From Sycon ciliatum (lineage: Eukaryota; Porifera; Calcarea; Leucosolenida; Sycettidae), in assembly GCF_964019385.1 (NCBI RefSeq), contig NC_088654.1:19089333-19153332 (forward strand): a stretch of DNA of 64,000 nt, written 5' to 3'. The notes under the pieces are model-generated. The model searched no databases. It worked only from the letters and a program-made list of their open reading frames with translations, and had not been told where the DNA came from. How positions within the stretch are numbered: position 1 is the first letter of the stretch; each line of letters opens with the position of its first letter. Below, one piece after another: positions 22,201 through 31,542 of the stretch. The position numbers and the translations under genes are program-made.

Positions 22201-22564
22201 CGTCACGACTTCGTTGGAAGACCACGTCCCCGTCCGAAGCGATTTCTCTACGAGGCGACGGGCTAGCTCCTGCCGCCGACTCGTGCGCAGATTCTTCTTC
22301 GGAACGAGCTTGCTCCAAGGCTTGCCGTTTCTGCAGGACAGCTAACTTACTCTGCAGAACTTGTTCCTGCAGAGCAGCAATCTCTTCTGCCACTCGCACT
22401 TCGGCCTCTGCCCTTTTTCTGGCCACTCGAGCTCTCTCCAATTCTACGAGTTCAGTGCTCCCAGGACTGGCACGAGTACTCGAGCGCTCACTTCCAGAAA
22501 ATCCATATCGCTTGGGTTCCTTTCCTTTCGTCGATCTGTGGCTGATACGCCGCTCCTCACTCAT
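16286..22564 (-). CDS. gag-pol: BEL/Pao Gag-Pol polyprotein
   Basis: The likely start is the ATG at 22564 (MSEERR), downstream of LTR and PBS; the frame is open into the LTR but that part is not expected to be coding. The product is about 2092 aa. From the N-terminus: a Glu/Arg coiled region and Ser/Gln-rich stretch (Gag); zinc knuckles (CGKCEGAHH...C, CVNCLGNGHWARDC, then CRECQGKHH) at about 658-722; aspartic protease with LLDSGS at about 781; reverse transcriptase with the active site YVDD at about 1194; RNase H (FTDASERAYAA, about 1380); integrase with an HHCC-type zinc finger (HHCVGCQK, about 1745) and a DDE triad in AVDFAGP, LLTDNGSN and GGVFERIV (about 1779, 1844, 1894). It ends with a BEL-type C-terminal domain (WPLGRVV). 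There is no stop or frameshift, and all catalytic motifs are present, so the element may be autonomous. No env frame is seen. Confidence 0.93.
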   Translation of the reverse strand: MSEERRISHRSTKGKEPKRYGFSGSERSSTRASPGSTELVELERARVARKRAEAEVRVAEEIAALQEQVLQSKLAVLQKRQALEQARSEEESAHESAAGASPSPRREIASDGDVVFQRSRDGASATLRSCMPPRAESDSAVTGSRFTTDPPLPLARTSVENVNTLVAGTAAAQLSQNVPDVVDGVSEESDHYVSSSSASSSDTAGDSTTTGTTTNASSGESDNSHTDSSTVSHYGPASRRVGTCALANAGVASRGGAACTTQPVHMQQQQPPSQQQQQPPSQPSRQQQLQQVHVLGSAVRPMLLEASGQAQPSPAAPRRLMTPKKKKSEKRQKNKDKAEQAASLCSAMTETLSLNPGAVPFQPAKQTLLPGPQLALPGHQMASPGFMPWNSPYAVTSHLKALELPKFDGKVKSYLKWRQRFLRLIDDSYAMSENHKLAHLREALADGSAEELIADVLDGPGAYKAIMAELERWYGGQDRELNNQERELMEWPVLTNERDVSQLKKFAIRLRNTLLNMEAVQVQPGRELYLALTRKIPRRLLARYFDRYDDSSCDIQAFSQFLITHVQKQMRVEERIGLGDRPPVSLQPKEHQNKSNRPLPSRQYGVRERTFISSPGTPRSSDSSQPGPKRNLVASSSRSNSRKEQAASEQRQHADNSHACGKCEGAHHIADCGEFKSLPVQKRNDTIRNLRLCVNCLGNGHWARDCMAAVCRECQGKHHHLLHRERQGSFTPSPPTRKEASHHVNSESQPANDDEAGLTSFMTIPVRVANGTVTATANVLLDSGSTCSFVTERLAHRLRLRGERKPVHVGVLGGQVLSGEREVVSLSLHQYDSQEISEVEAYVLPKITSDVHVADWSRLRHQWPHLADIDFPAASNQRAIDILIGLNSAALHSAQEERIGKAGEPIARRTPLGWVCFGSAIQDSSVQHTHHALELTQTGLDSLVRNFWDLEAVGMQPSAESYLSPDERHAEEMTRQQLGYADGRFVVGIPWQNGARPQITSNRVQAEDRLRSLLRSLERRPTVQIRYAKVLEEYLQKAYIQELTSDQVQQCGREQWFLPHFAVVREDKATTKVRVVFDAAARFNGTSINEHMYAGPRLQNDLVTVLIRFCMHPVALIADVSEMFLQVSLQPEDRRYHRFLWKTGDGVKAYEFTRLAFGIRASPYLAGRALLETAERFGANYDPAVSDTVRKAFYVDDMLKSLPDDQKAMRLRSQLQDLLKKGGFHLRKWLSNSEAVMESIPPEHRAPATSKSITAQESSGQPSQKALGVTWMVSEDYFTFHYQEPTSAACTKRTVLSRMASLFDPRGQLAPFTIRSKLLFQELCLAGLGWDDPLPEETAVAWQEWFAEMPKLTQLRIDRCFQDSTTSMGLSVHTFTDASERAYAAASYVRAERPDGTAKVTLVMAKARPAPIKRRSIPMLELQGAVLGVRLGTYVSEALGVRAADSHYWSDSMNVQYWIRSPSRKFKLEVGNRISEIQQQSMARNWRHVPGVRNPADLPTRGMTVTQLAEESRWWHGPSFLAQQQSEWPDRRIAVPKELPQMLKTPEITMTAMMSPPLRLSPNNYSSWSRLVRVTAWCMRAIHNRRKSRLPQLTLSDARVKIAIKNSKEVAVPELSPAEFERAEHYWIMRAQDESYGEVTSTLRKGKELPSSAPLLKLQPRIDEQSGYPVLRVSGRLRTAYHLASEFRSPIILPPRHRVTELIIRREDERCRHSIGTNHILSNLADHYWLVKGKQMVKSHRHHCVGCQKVWRKPATPRMGPLPDLRTQGPLLAFARTAVDFAGPFLVKRGRGRTQEKRYVAVFTCLQSRACHLELVTSLDTTGFKMALTRFCKRRGTPEMLLTDNGSNFVATERELREAVAQLDHADLTSEYAGQGIEWKFNPPRSPHFGGVFERIVRSMKQVLQTVLYKADLTEEELQTVLVQAEALINSRPLTTLSEESEDLEPLTPLHFLVGHSRVATALEATPEGGLHRRWQLLQDLMKRIWKRWLREIVARANLETKWHRDSASVTVGKILMMLDESLPRTQWPLGRVVATYPGKDGKVRVVDVKVKGKVYKRSVHRLVPLDVEPSAVKVTLPASAEVRLSDLNRHP

Positions 22565-22600
22565 GGCGACGACTCTCAGCAACCACGGAAAGGCAAAAGG

Positions 22601-22618
22601 ATCCCGTCGGAGGTGCCA
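22601..22618 (-). promoter_or_regulatory. Primer binding site of the BEL/Pao element
   Basis: On the minus strand TGGCACCTCCGACGGGAT begins 5 nt inside the 5' LTR end. TGG at that place complements the CCA end of a tRNA. I did not identify which tRNA. Confidence 0.7.
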
Positions 22619-22623
22619 GTTTA

Positions 22624-23220
22624 TGTTACTTTTCCTCAGCGCCCAGGTCAACACACTTTCGTCAACACCGGGTTTCCGCACACAATCGAATCACAGTTCA
22701 GTTTTACTCCACTCCGGAGAACACAATTATTCAGACCAATGGAACATAGGAAAATCACAACAGCTACAAACTAACTACTTGTAGAATCTAGAGCTCAGGT
22801 CCAACACAATAACAAGAACCAAAACATTACCACGCGGCCAGCAACATGTGCATGCGAACAACTCACAGAACAAAAGGCACATGCTTCCAAAACCAATACA
22901 CACTCCGGCCCGGCCGGCCCGTGTCGCATATGCCAGCGATACATGCATAAAAGGAAGTACAGTGAGAAGGAAGTAACGCAGGTCACATGAAAGCGCGTAG
23001 CATTCCCACGTGTAAGCTAACACGCACCACAAATCACATATCACAGACACAGGGCCTAGGGCACAACTGCAACTGTGCACTACGCACACATTCAAATACA
23101 GCTGTAGACACGCACTGCATAAATCTACAAGTACTCGTACAAACTGTGCAGGTCAGCGACACCTGCAGCATCTGCTGGAACAATGGCACAAGGGAGTACT
23201 AAGAGTGAGAAAACGTAACA
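22624..23220 (-). repeat. 5' LTR of the BEL/Pao element (597 bp)
   Basis: TGTTAC...GTAACA ends; matches 15239-15832. It should hold the promoter for the minus-strand transcript, though I could not place a TATA box with confidence. Confidence 0.92.
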
Positions 23221-23225
23221 CATAC

Positions 23226-25561
23226 TACTACTAGTACTACTATTGTCTTGAGGACCCACGCTCGCACTGGCTTGTTATGTCGAACCCAGAGCATTGCCAT
23301 TGGTCTATTTTTTAAAGAGCAGTCCACCGCGGCACCTACACGTACACTTGCGGGTATACCTGAGCCAGTGCTAGAAACCGACGCCGGCCAACAAATGCTA
23401 CTGTAGTGTAGACTAGTGTCGTATTCTTTAGTTGAGCTAAAAACACATAACACTAATAATAAGTCGTATTTATTATTTATTTATTTATTATTTATTACAG
23501 CATCTCATAGCACAGTGAGAACACCGGCCAAAACAAAGAGAGAGGGTGTTAGCCAACCACGGCAAGGAAGTATTACTACAGTGCAGTGCAGAACATGACA
23601 TTCTACTGAAGTAGCATTCTAGTACAGTGTGACTCTAGACTATAGTACTGAGGATAGTATGCGCGCGGATAGTTAGTACTACACTGCATTAGTAATAGTA
23701 ATACTATTACTATGTAGTAGTACATTTACTGCGAACTAGTGCTAGTGGTGGCGATAGTGCTATACACAGTTACTGTCATACAGTTATACTACTACTAGTA
23801 GTACTAGTAGTAGTATGAACTGAGAACATTGCAAAGCAATTGTATGTGTGGCTGTCAATGACATGTGTGTGTGTGTGTGTGTGTGTGTTGTGTGTGTGTG
23901 TGTGTGTGCACGCGCGTGTGTGTGTGTGTGGGGGGGGGGGGGGTATGTGTCTAAGTATGTGTGTATTGGTGCGTAGGTGTGGGTATGTACATGTAGATGT
24001 ATGTATGTGTGTTTGTGGGTGTAGGTGTGGGTGTGTGGATGTGTGGGTGTGTGGATGTGTGGGCGTACATGTAGATGTGCAATGCTTCGATTTCTCTATC
24101 TTCTCTTCTCTTCTCTCTTCCTTTCGGGGTCTCCCTCTTCTGGGCCGGCATGGCCCATGCTTCATGCGTGCTTGTTCCTGGTGTTGTTTTGTCTACTGTG
24201 TCCTGCCGCTACTCCGGCTTTGGCCGTGACCACGATGTGTCTCCCCATTTTCTCCTTCATCCTTTCCTTTGTCTTTTTGCTAAAAGCTTTCTTCTCGCCG
24301 TGACCACGATTTTTCTTCTTCTTCTTCTTCTTCTTCTCCATTATTCTTTTTCGTTCCTTCCTTTCTCTTCTTCCTTTGCCGAGAACCTTCTGTTCCCATT
24401 ATTTTCTTTTCATCTCTGTCCCCATTCCTGGGTTATTTGGACCTCATTCGCTTCCTTGTCATTGGACATGTTCAGTCCGTTCGGTTTGCGAATTTAAATA
24501 AACACAACCAACCAACTAGTATAACTGTATGACCAGGGAGCCCTACACATACCATGGTACCATGGCATGATACTGTCACTAGTCTAAGGCAGGGAGTCCT
24601 GGTCTAAGGTCTGTCTTACACAAGTACAGTAACAATTACATGGCTGACAAGTACTGACGTCAGAGTAGGGGCTAACAACTAGTACTCAGTAGTACTAGTT
24701 GTAGCAGTCATTGTACTACACAATGCAATGCCTATCTTAGTATCTAACTGACGTGTGCAAGTCTCGTTCTGTGTACATGTACATGACATAAGCAGCTAGC
24801 CAAAGCACAGTCAGTATATTTTCACGATGTGCGCTGGCAATGACTAATTGTATTGTATTTATTATTTAAAGGATTTCCCAAAGGCATAACCTATCGGGGG
24901 GGGGGGGGGATCTCCTAATAGTAATACAGTGTCATGTAGATAAGCAGCTAGCTAGCCAAAGCACGGTCATTTAGTATTTTCACAATGCGCGCTGGCAAAG
25001 TCTGTTGGCTGGCGGCAGAGAGTTTAGGAAAGAGTACTTCCCGTTTAGTTCTACCATAGCTTTGTGTATAGATGATAGATGCAGAGCCATGACTGAGGTT
25101 CCGTTTCTTTTGAAGATGTAAACACGTGTGATACATGGTCCGCTTTAGTTCGAGTCATTGATGACGTGGACTATGTACATGTATCACAATTGTTTACATT
25201 CCTTTAAAGTTTCTTGGTGCTGGCCATCGGTTGTACCAGCCAACTAGCTGGTTGACAGATGGATGAGACGGGGAGAGGAAAGGGGCTATGGGAGAGACGA
25301 TGCGATAGTTTGCATCACATGCATATTGCCAAATCACATGCATATTGCCAAATGGACTTCAAGTACATGTACCGGTAACCATGGTAACTGCCAGGGCGGG
25401 CTTGATTCTTGTGCTGCACACGTGACACGGCGTCTCAATCGACAGTGTGAGTGTGGTGTATCAGGTAAAGGAGAGCACGGTCCATGGAAATTCCGGAGAG
25501 AAAACTCCGTCAAGAAACGTCACTTGCAGGGGATGACTCCAACCGTTCTGATCAAGGAGTA
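23226..25561. repeat. Intergenic: (TG)n/(G)n microsatellite, dispersed tail repeat, LINE 3'-end-like segment
   Basis: About 23464-23560 is a minus-orientation copy of the (AAT)n-tailed repeat. 23864-23943 is (TG)n running into (G)n. About 24070-24520 is a pyrimidine-rich segment with (TTC)n ending in AATAAACACAACCAACCAAC, which looks like a LINE 3' UTR with an (ACCA)n tail. There are many CTAG/GTAC-rich palindromic stretches. The frames here have no recognisable domains. Confidence 0.4.
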
Positions 25562-25655
25562 ACAATAGTCCTTATGCACATTGTACAGATGTACGAAGTT
25601 CTGTACTAGGGCCGTAGGTGTGTACATACCCGGTTGGGTGTTCATTGTGTGCTAT
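25562..25655. repeat. Left arm of an inverted repeat surrounding the CR1-like LINE
   Basis: ACAATAGTCCTTATGCACAT, then TTGTACAGATG and, further in, CCCGGTTGGGTGTT, match the reverse complement of 28812-28893 continued at 29594-29603. The arms are imperfect (roughly three quarters identical by eye). Confidence 0.65.
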
Positions 25656-25786
25656 ACATGCGCGTTTGACCCATTTAGCCTCACAATTCATGGCAAACGA
25701 TCACTTTTCAAGCCTTCTTCACTTTGGGATTGAACTAACGACTAGCTAGATCTCTGCCGGAAAAAGATTTCGTATGAAATGCCTTC

Positions 25787-28431
25787 ATGGCCCATTTCAT
25801 AGTGGAAATAGCAGTAAACACAATAGATTGCCGTGATCACGAGCTCTTATGGATTTCCCTGGCAATGCACTCCGGAACAAAGACTGTTCTGGGTGCGCTC
25901 TACCGGCCTGGCTCTTGTGCAGAGACAGACACCAGCCTGATGGACTACCTAGACAACACTTTGGATGATGTCCGCCGTCTTGGCAGCAATGTGATAATTG
26001 CAGGGGACTTCAACGTGCATAATTCAGCCTGGCTACAGAGTAGCAAGACTACCCGAGCCGGTGAATGCCTGGAGGAAGTCTGCGCAGCACATCATCTTGT
26101 CCAGCATGTCACCCAGCCAACCCGCGGCAACAATACTCTCGATCTTATCATCTCCGATTTCCCACACCCCGTATGCACCACAGCCTATGCACCACTTGGA
26201 CGATCTGATCATGCCGTTATCATTGCCGAGTTTCTCCAACAGCATCCACGACGCGAAGATCCTGCTGTTCGACAGGTTTGGAAATACGCCCTTGCTGACT
26301 GGCACCGCCTGAGAGCCTACCTCCGCAACATAGACTGGCCCGCCAAGATCCATGGGTGTGCGGAGCAGTCCTGTCAGCGCGTAACTGATGTCATCATGCA
26401 TGGAATGAAACAGTTCATACCATCCAAAGAGCTTGTGGTGCACCAATCCAACCCTGTATGGTGGACACCGGACTGTTCTAACGCCAATCATGCCAAGGAG
26501 CGGGCATGGAAGCTGTGGCGACGCAATCCCCGCAACGATAACCACAAGGTCCAGTACATCACAACTGTTAACCACGAAGTGGAAGCGTGTCATGCAGCGC
26601 GATTAGCACATCAATGTAGAATTCGCAACAAGCTTACTGCAGGTTCCCTCCGGGACAAAGAGTGGTGGTCAACCATCAAGAGCGCAGCAGGCGAGGGACG
26701 TTGCTCTGACATCCCCCTGCTGACCAACCCTGCAGGACAAGAGTTCCACTCTTCTCGTGAGAAAGCCGAGTGCTTTGCAGCGCATTTTGCGAACAAGTGT
26801 AGCCTTGGCAATAACGACCTCTGTGCTGCTGACCTGCCTGACCTGCAACGACCTGCCTATGCCACGCTAAAGCACATTCACTTCCGCGCAGCAACGGTCA
26901 AACGGCACTTGGCGAACTTGGCTGTATCAAAAGCAACTGGACCGGATGGCATCTCTGCTCGTGTGCTCAAGATGTGCTCATCTGAACTTGCAGACCCACT
27001 GGCAAAGCTCTTCGCCATCTGCTTCTTAGCCGGTGTGCAACCTGGGGCATGGAAACTTGCCCATGTAGTCCCAGTTCACAAACGGTCCTCCAGATCTTTG
27101 GCATCTAACTACCGACCAATATCACTGCTAACGATCATGTCGAAAGTCATGGAGGGCATTGTAAACACGCAACTGGTTAACTACCTAGAGAAGCATGAGG
27201 TGTTGCCAAACAGCCAGTTTGGATTCCGACGTGGTAGAGGAACCGCAGATATCTTAACGGCTCTCCAACATGAATGGGTCCACACCATAAGTACTGGCGG
27301 TTGTGTCCAGGTCCTCGCCGTGGATATTGCCGGTGCGTTTGACCAGGTATCGCACACAGGAGTGCTGTACAAAGCAAAGCAGGCCGGCGTCGACGGACGC
27401 CTGCTTGTATGGCTACAGGACTACCTCACCAACCGAAACATCCGCGTTGTGGTTGGAGGCCAGACGTCAGATGCTCAACCCATCCAGGCTGGTGTCCCCC
27501 AAGGCAGCATCCTAGGACCCAGCCTCTTCCTTCTATACACCTGTGACATTGAACAATGTTTAACTCCAGGAACGCAGCTGAGCAGCTTTGCAGACGACAC
27601 CATACTCTACAGCTTAGTACAGCCAACTGACGATCTCCAACAGTCCACCGCCTCCCTCCAAGGGTCCCTCAACAGTCTTGAGGAGTGGGGCCGCAAGTGG
27701 CGTATCTGTTTTGAGCCAGCCAAGACACAGCGCATGACTCTACATCGCAAGCACGTTCCCCCCTGCACTCCACCAGTCACCTTTGGAGGTGAAGCACTCC
27801 AGGAGACAGATACCCTGAAGCTGCTGGGAGTCATGCTCGACCCTACTCTCTCCTACAGAGCGCACACTCGCAGTGTTGCACTGCGCGCCTCCCAAAGGCA
27901 GCACCCATCCTGGACGACCATGGTCGAGTGACGGTCTACAAGGGATTCGTGCGACCCCTACTTGAATATGCCCCACTGGCCTGGTCGAGCGCAGCCGCAA
28001 CTAACATGGCCCAGCTGGACAAGGTTCAGCAACGTGCCCTGCATTTCCTGGGACCTGGAACCATCCTCCAAAGTCTTCAGCTTCGTCGGATGGTGGCAGC
28101 CCTGTCATACTTGTTCAAGCTGCACTACATTCCAGGGCCTCCCCAGGTAAAGGCCATGCTGCCACCAACCAAGCCCCCTGCCGTAGCGAGCATGTGCACA
28201 CGGCAAAAACGTCAGACGCACCATGCCTTTCAGCTGAAGTGGACATCCCCTCGCACAGCCCCTGACTACCTCCTGCGATCCTTCCCCTTCTTCGCCATCA
28301 CACCCTGGAACAACCTGCCTGCGGACCTCCTGCTTCACGAGCCTCATTCAAGACGCCTCCAAACCTTCAAGGTCAACGTATGTAAGGATCTAATCCGAAA
28401 GAGATGGCTGTGGTCCACACAGTACCTGTGA
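25787..28431 (+). pseudogene. CR1/Jockey-like LINE ORF2, 5'-truncated and frameshifted
   Basis: The first frame (25787-27931) opens in the middle of the APE-type endonuclease: GDFNVHNSAW (about residues 73-82), NTLDLIIS (116-123) and SDHAVI (140-145) are present, but the N-terminal half is missing. The reverse transcriptase follows: KATGPDGISA (about 380), YRPISLL, DIAGAFDQVSH, AGVPQGSILGP and the active site FADD (about 600). At about 27893 the frame breaks within CCCAAAGGC. The second frame (27928-28431) continues with VTVYKGFVRPLLEYAPLAWS and the usual C-terminal tail (WNNLPADLL) to the stop. The comparison suggests a small deletion at the break. It is dead as a mobile element. Confidence 0.88.
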
Positions 28432-28811
28432 CGATGATATTGAGATTTGAGACCCATTTAGTATTTACCTCTCTACTACTACTTGCTTGTTATGATTATT
28501 GTTCTCTTTCTTCATTTTCCCTTCTGGTTTAGTCATTACACGTATTTATATTATTTGGTGCAATACTAGCGCCCCTTTCTCGCACCAAATTATTATTTTT
28601 GCTACCTGACCATGCAACCCCCCCCCCTTTTTTTCGATGCCAGGTTGCAACGCTAACGCCGAGACCCCTGGTCGGTCGAGTTGCTCCCTGTACATCGGCA
28701 CGTCGTCCCTACATCCCCTGTGTCTTGTCTTGTGTTTGTCTCCACATGTCTCTTTGTAGGGCTGTGTTCCCAATAAAAAATAAATAAAATAAAATAAAAA
28801 ATAAAAAAGGG
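28432..28811 (+). repeat. LINE 3' UTR and A-rich tail
   Basis: Non-coding sequence after the LINE stop, ending at 28772-28808 in an AATAAAATAAAATAAAAAAT-type tail, directly before the right inverted-repeat arm. Confidence 0.65.
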
Positions 28812-28893
28812 TCCTGCACATTCAACACCCAACCGGGTCTACGGGATTATACAAGATTATACGGGATTTCGTGCATCTGTACAATGTGCATAA
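28812..28893. repeat. Right arm of the inverted repeat around the LINE
   Basis: Reverse complement of 25562-25655. It is interrupted by the PIF-type MITE: the arm's last bases, GCATAA then GGCCTATTGT, resume at 29594. Confidence 0.65.
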
Positions 28894-29590
28894 GGGGCCG
28901 TCCGTAAATATCGATGTTTTTTTAGAGACGATATTGGTGCGTCTGGGGGGGAGGGGGTTTGAGCCATGTGCGTCTTTTCGAGCATCAGAAAAATATCGAT
29001 GTAAATATCTGAAGTTTCGCCGATCCCTGCACGCGGACGTCTAAATGGCTATACAAGAAATGTGAAACCAGCTTCCGTTCGCGGAGCTAAAACTCGCGAC
29101 ACAAGAACAAAATCAAAAATTGGAAGCTGTACGCCCACGGCGAATTTCAAGAGCAAAAGAATGAGCTATTGATTGTGGAAATCGGCCGAACGATGCCTGC
29201 AGGAGACCTTTTTCAAGACGTAGAGGCAGTGCGAACAAACACGGACGAACTCCACAAGAGTTTCCAGTCTTCACTGTCTGAACAAGGATTTGAAAAAATT
29301 CAAGCCCGAGCGTAGCCGCTTTGGCTACACCAGTACACGATGGCTGTGAGCACTGCAGCGCCAACCCGGTTCGCTCCCCCCAGGCGATGCAGCTATTGCG
29401 TGAGTGCGGCGGGATTTTCACGCCTACACCGGACCCTCAACATCCTGGGCACTTCATGAGCATCCAAAAAATTAATATTGATTCCATGATCTAGATGTAC
29501 ATGTGCGTCTTCTGGGGGGAGGGAGGGGGGTCAAGGGAGAGAAGCACCAATATCGTCTCTAAAAAAACATCGATATTTACGGACGGCCCC
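28894..29590. mobile_element. PIF/Harbinger-type MITE, 697 bp, perfect 47-bp TIRs
   Basis: Left (28894-28940) and right (29544-29590) ends starting GGGGCCGTCCGTAAATATCG are perfect 47-bp inverted repeats. TAA is duplicated at 28891-28893 and 29591-29593. The interior has no complete transposase; it contains short frames only. The perfect TIRs suggest a recent insertion. Confidence 0.88.
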
Positions 29591-29603
29591 TAAGGCCTAT
29601 TGT

Positions 29604-31227
29604 GGCAGAGTTTTTCAACAGTAGTCTGTTGTCTGTCCCTGCGGCAATTTGCGGAATAAAACTCTCGAAAACTTGCGCAAGAAATTGCGGCAGAAAACAA
29701 CAAAAAATGCGACGAAAAGTGCAGAATGCAGAACTTTCCAGGAATTCGCGGAATCATTTGCAGAAAATTGCGGATTTGGGCCAAATCACGAAATTTGTTG
29801 CATCGCTTATCTACTTGGAAGTAGTACGAGTCGTGCTGTGCAAATAACCTACAGGATCATGGAAAGCACTGCGTGAAAAGTGCACAAAAATATGAGATAC
29901 ATGTATAGTGCATAAAACAACAAAAACGCGGGAAATCGCGGGTTTGGGCCAAAATCGCGAAATCTGTTGCATCCGTGGGATCGCGATTTCCTGGAGGGAC
30001 AGAGCAGTAAATAACAGGGTGATAAAGCACATGACACAATGAATTTTTCAAGCAGCTTCCCCTGGGCCCCCGTGAACTGCTTTTTTTCCCTTCCACCTTC
30101 TTTCTAGCTCTACAGACCGTCATGCAACGTGCCACAAGATGGGAACAGAAAGTGAAGATTTGTGCAATGATTATGTCCCCGTGTATGTGGGATCTCACGA
30201 GCTTTGCCCGCCATGCGCCAGTGCCACTTGTCTTTTTTTCTTCTTCTTTTTTTACGAGAAACCACGAACCTCGAGAACAGAATACTGCATGATAGAGGTG
30301 GTTGCAGACCCAACTGTGGTGATGAAACTGGAGCATCTCCGCCGACCTGAGGTCTCGGCTTCAGTGACACTTCAGTGCACCAAAAACTGGGGAGGAGAAG
30401 GCACAGGGGGAGGGGAGGGGGTACATTTATAAATTATAATTATAGAGGAAGGAAAACGGAAAGATGATACATGTGATAGAGTAAGAAAAAATTAATAAAA
30501 AAAAAAAGGGGGAGCCAGGGTGCAAGCGGAGAGGGTGTTCAGGGAGTGTTCAGAGGGCATTTGTGGCTGAGCGCCAGTCTCGGCTGCGGAGAGACTTGTA
30601 GGCGCCTTCCTTGAACGCCTGCACTCCCTTCTGCGTGGGAAGGTTGCGTTTTTGCCTGGGAACTAAGAAACTGAACATGCACGTTTTCTGATTCATGGGG
30701 AATCATACTATGATGCAAACCCGTAGTCATACTGAATGATCTGCCCTCTGTATACATGATTGTAGAGATCACGTGATAATGCCATCATATGACATCACCG
30801 TGTCACGACTCACGTGCGTGTGTGGTGTAGTACGGAGCAGCATCACAAGCATGCAAGCACTTGATTGACACTCCATAAAACTCCTATCCAATGACGTCAT
30901 CTGCATAACCTTTGTGGCCCACAAAAAAGGTCCATCGAACTAGCAAGAAGGGACTATTCAGTCTACAATACACTGCATTGTCAGCTCTAGCGTAGGATTT
31001 CAAACCAACCGGGTACACGTGTCCCTGGCACAACTCTTCCAACCGGGTCAAAGCCGGGTCAGAGCCGGGTTCGATCAAGTGCGGCTACTGCATGTGCATC
31101 AGTCTATCATCAGGGAGTTGTAAGTACTTTTACGTTTACGTCTCCCTGATGTACATTGGATTCCCAACCGGGCCACCTGACCCGGTGTTCGTTTTCCTAA
31201 CGAGTCCAAGCACTCCCCAGCCGGGTC
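29604..31227. other. Intergenic, degenerate repeats, no supported gene
   Basis: A motif GGATTTGGGCCAAATCACGA with AATTTGTTGCATC occurs at about 29772-29810 and again, diverged, at about 29938-29975. (AACCGGGT) motifs recur at about 31002-31065. I see no gene. Confidence 0.35.
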
Positions 31228-31335
31228 GCTGACCCGTGGCTGACCCGTGGCTGACCCGTGGCTGACCCGTGGCTGACCCGTGGCTGACCCGTGGCTGACC
31301 CGTGGCTGACCCGTGGCTGACCCGTGGCTGACCCG
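31228..31335. repeat. 12-bp minisatellite, nine copies
   Basis: Unit GCTGACCCGTGG repeated head to tail almost without change, with a degenerate last unit. Confidence 0.9.
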
Positions 31336-31374
31336 GCTCTGGAGCAGACACTGCGTGACTGTACACAATGTCAT

Positions 31375-31542
31375 GTTTTGGGGTGGGTTTGGGGTGAGTT
31401 TTGGGGTGGGTTTTGGAGTGAGTTTTGGGGTGGGTTTTGGGGTGGGTTTGGGGTGAGTTTTGGGGTGGGTTTTGGAGTGAGTTTTGGGGTGGGTTTTGGG
31501 GTGGGTTTGGGGTGAGTTTTGGGGTGGGTTTTGGGGTGAGTT
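31375..31542. repeat. G-rich minisatellite with quadruplex potential
   Basis: The plus strand is an array of TTTTGGGGTGGG / TTTGGGGTGAG units with no C for about 165 bp. Many closely spaced GGG and GGGG runs would allow G-quadruplex formation. Confidence 0.85.

Larger units (their letters stand above)
15239..23220 (-). mobile_element. Complete BEL/Pao LTR retrotransposon
   Basis: The element is bounded by near-identical LTRs (TGTTAC...GTAACA) and a 5-bp target-site duplication CATAC (15234-15238 and 23221-23225). Read on the minus strand the order is 5' LTR, PBS, one Gag-Pol frame, PPT, 3' LTR. The LTRs differ, as far as I can see, only by a 3-bp indel near the CAACACAA tract. With the intact frame, this points to a recent insertion. 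The domain order PR-RT-RNaseH-IN with a C-terminal extension and the short TSD fit BEL/Pao and not Gypsy. Confidence 0.93.

Noticed and set aside
31228..31335. CRISPR-like array
   Set aside because: Units are contiguous 12-bp repeats without spacers, in a eukaryotic genome.
31375..31542. TTTTGGGG array as interstitial telomere (ciliate-like)
   Set aside because: Units vary (GGGTGGG, GGAGTGAG) and do not keep a telomeric period.
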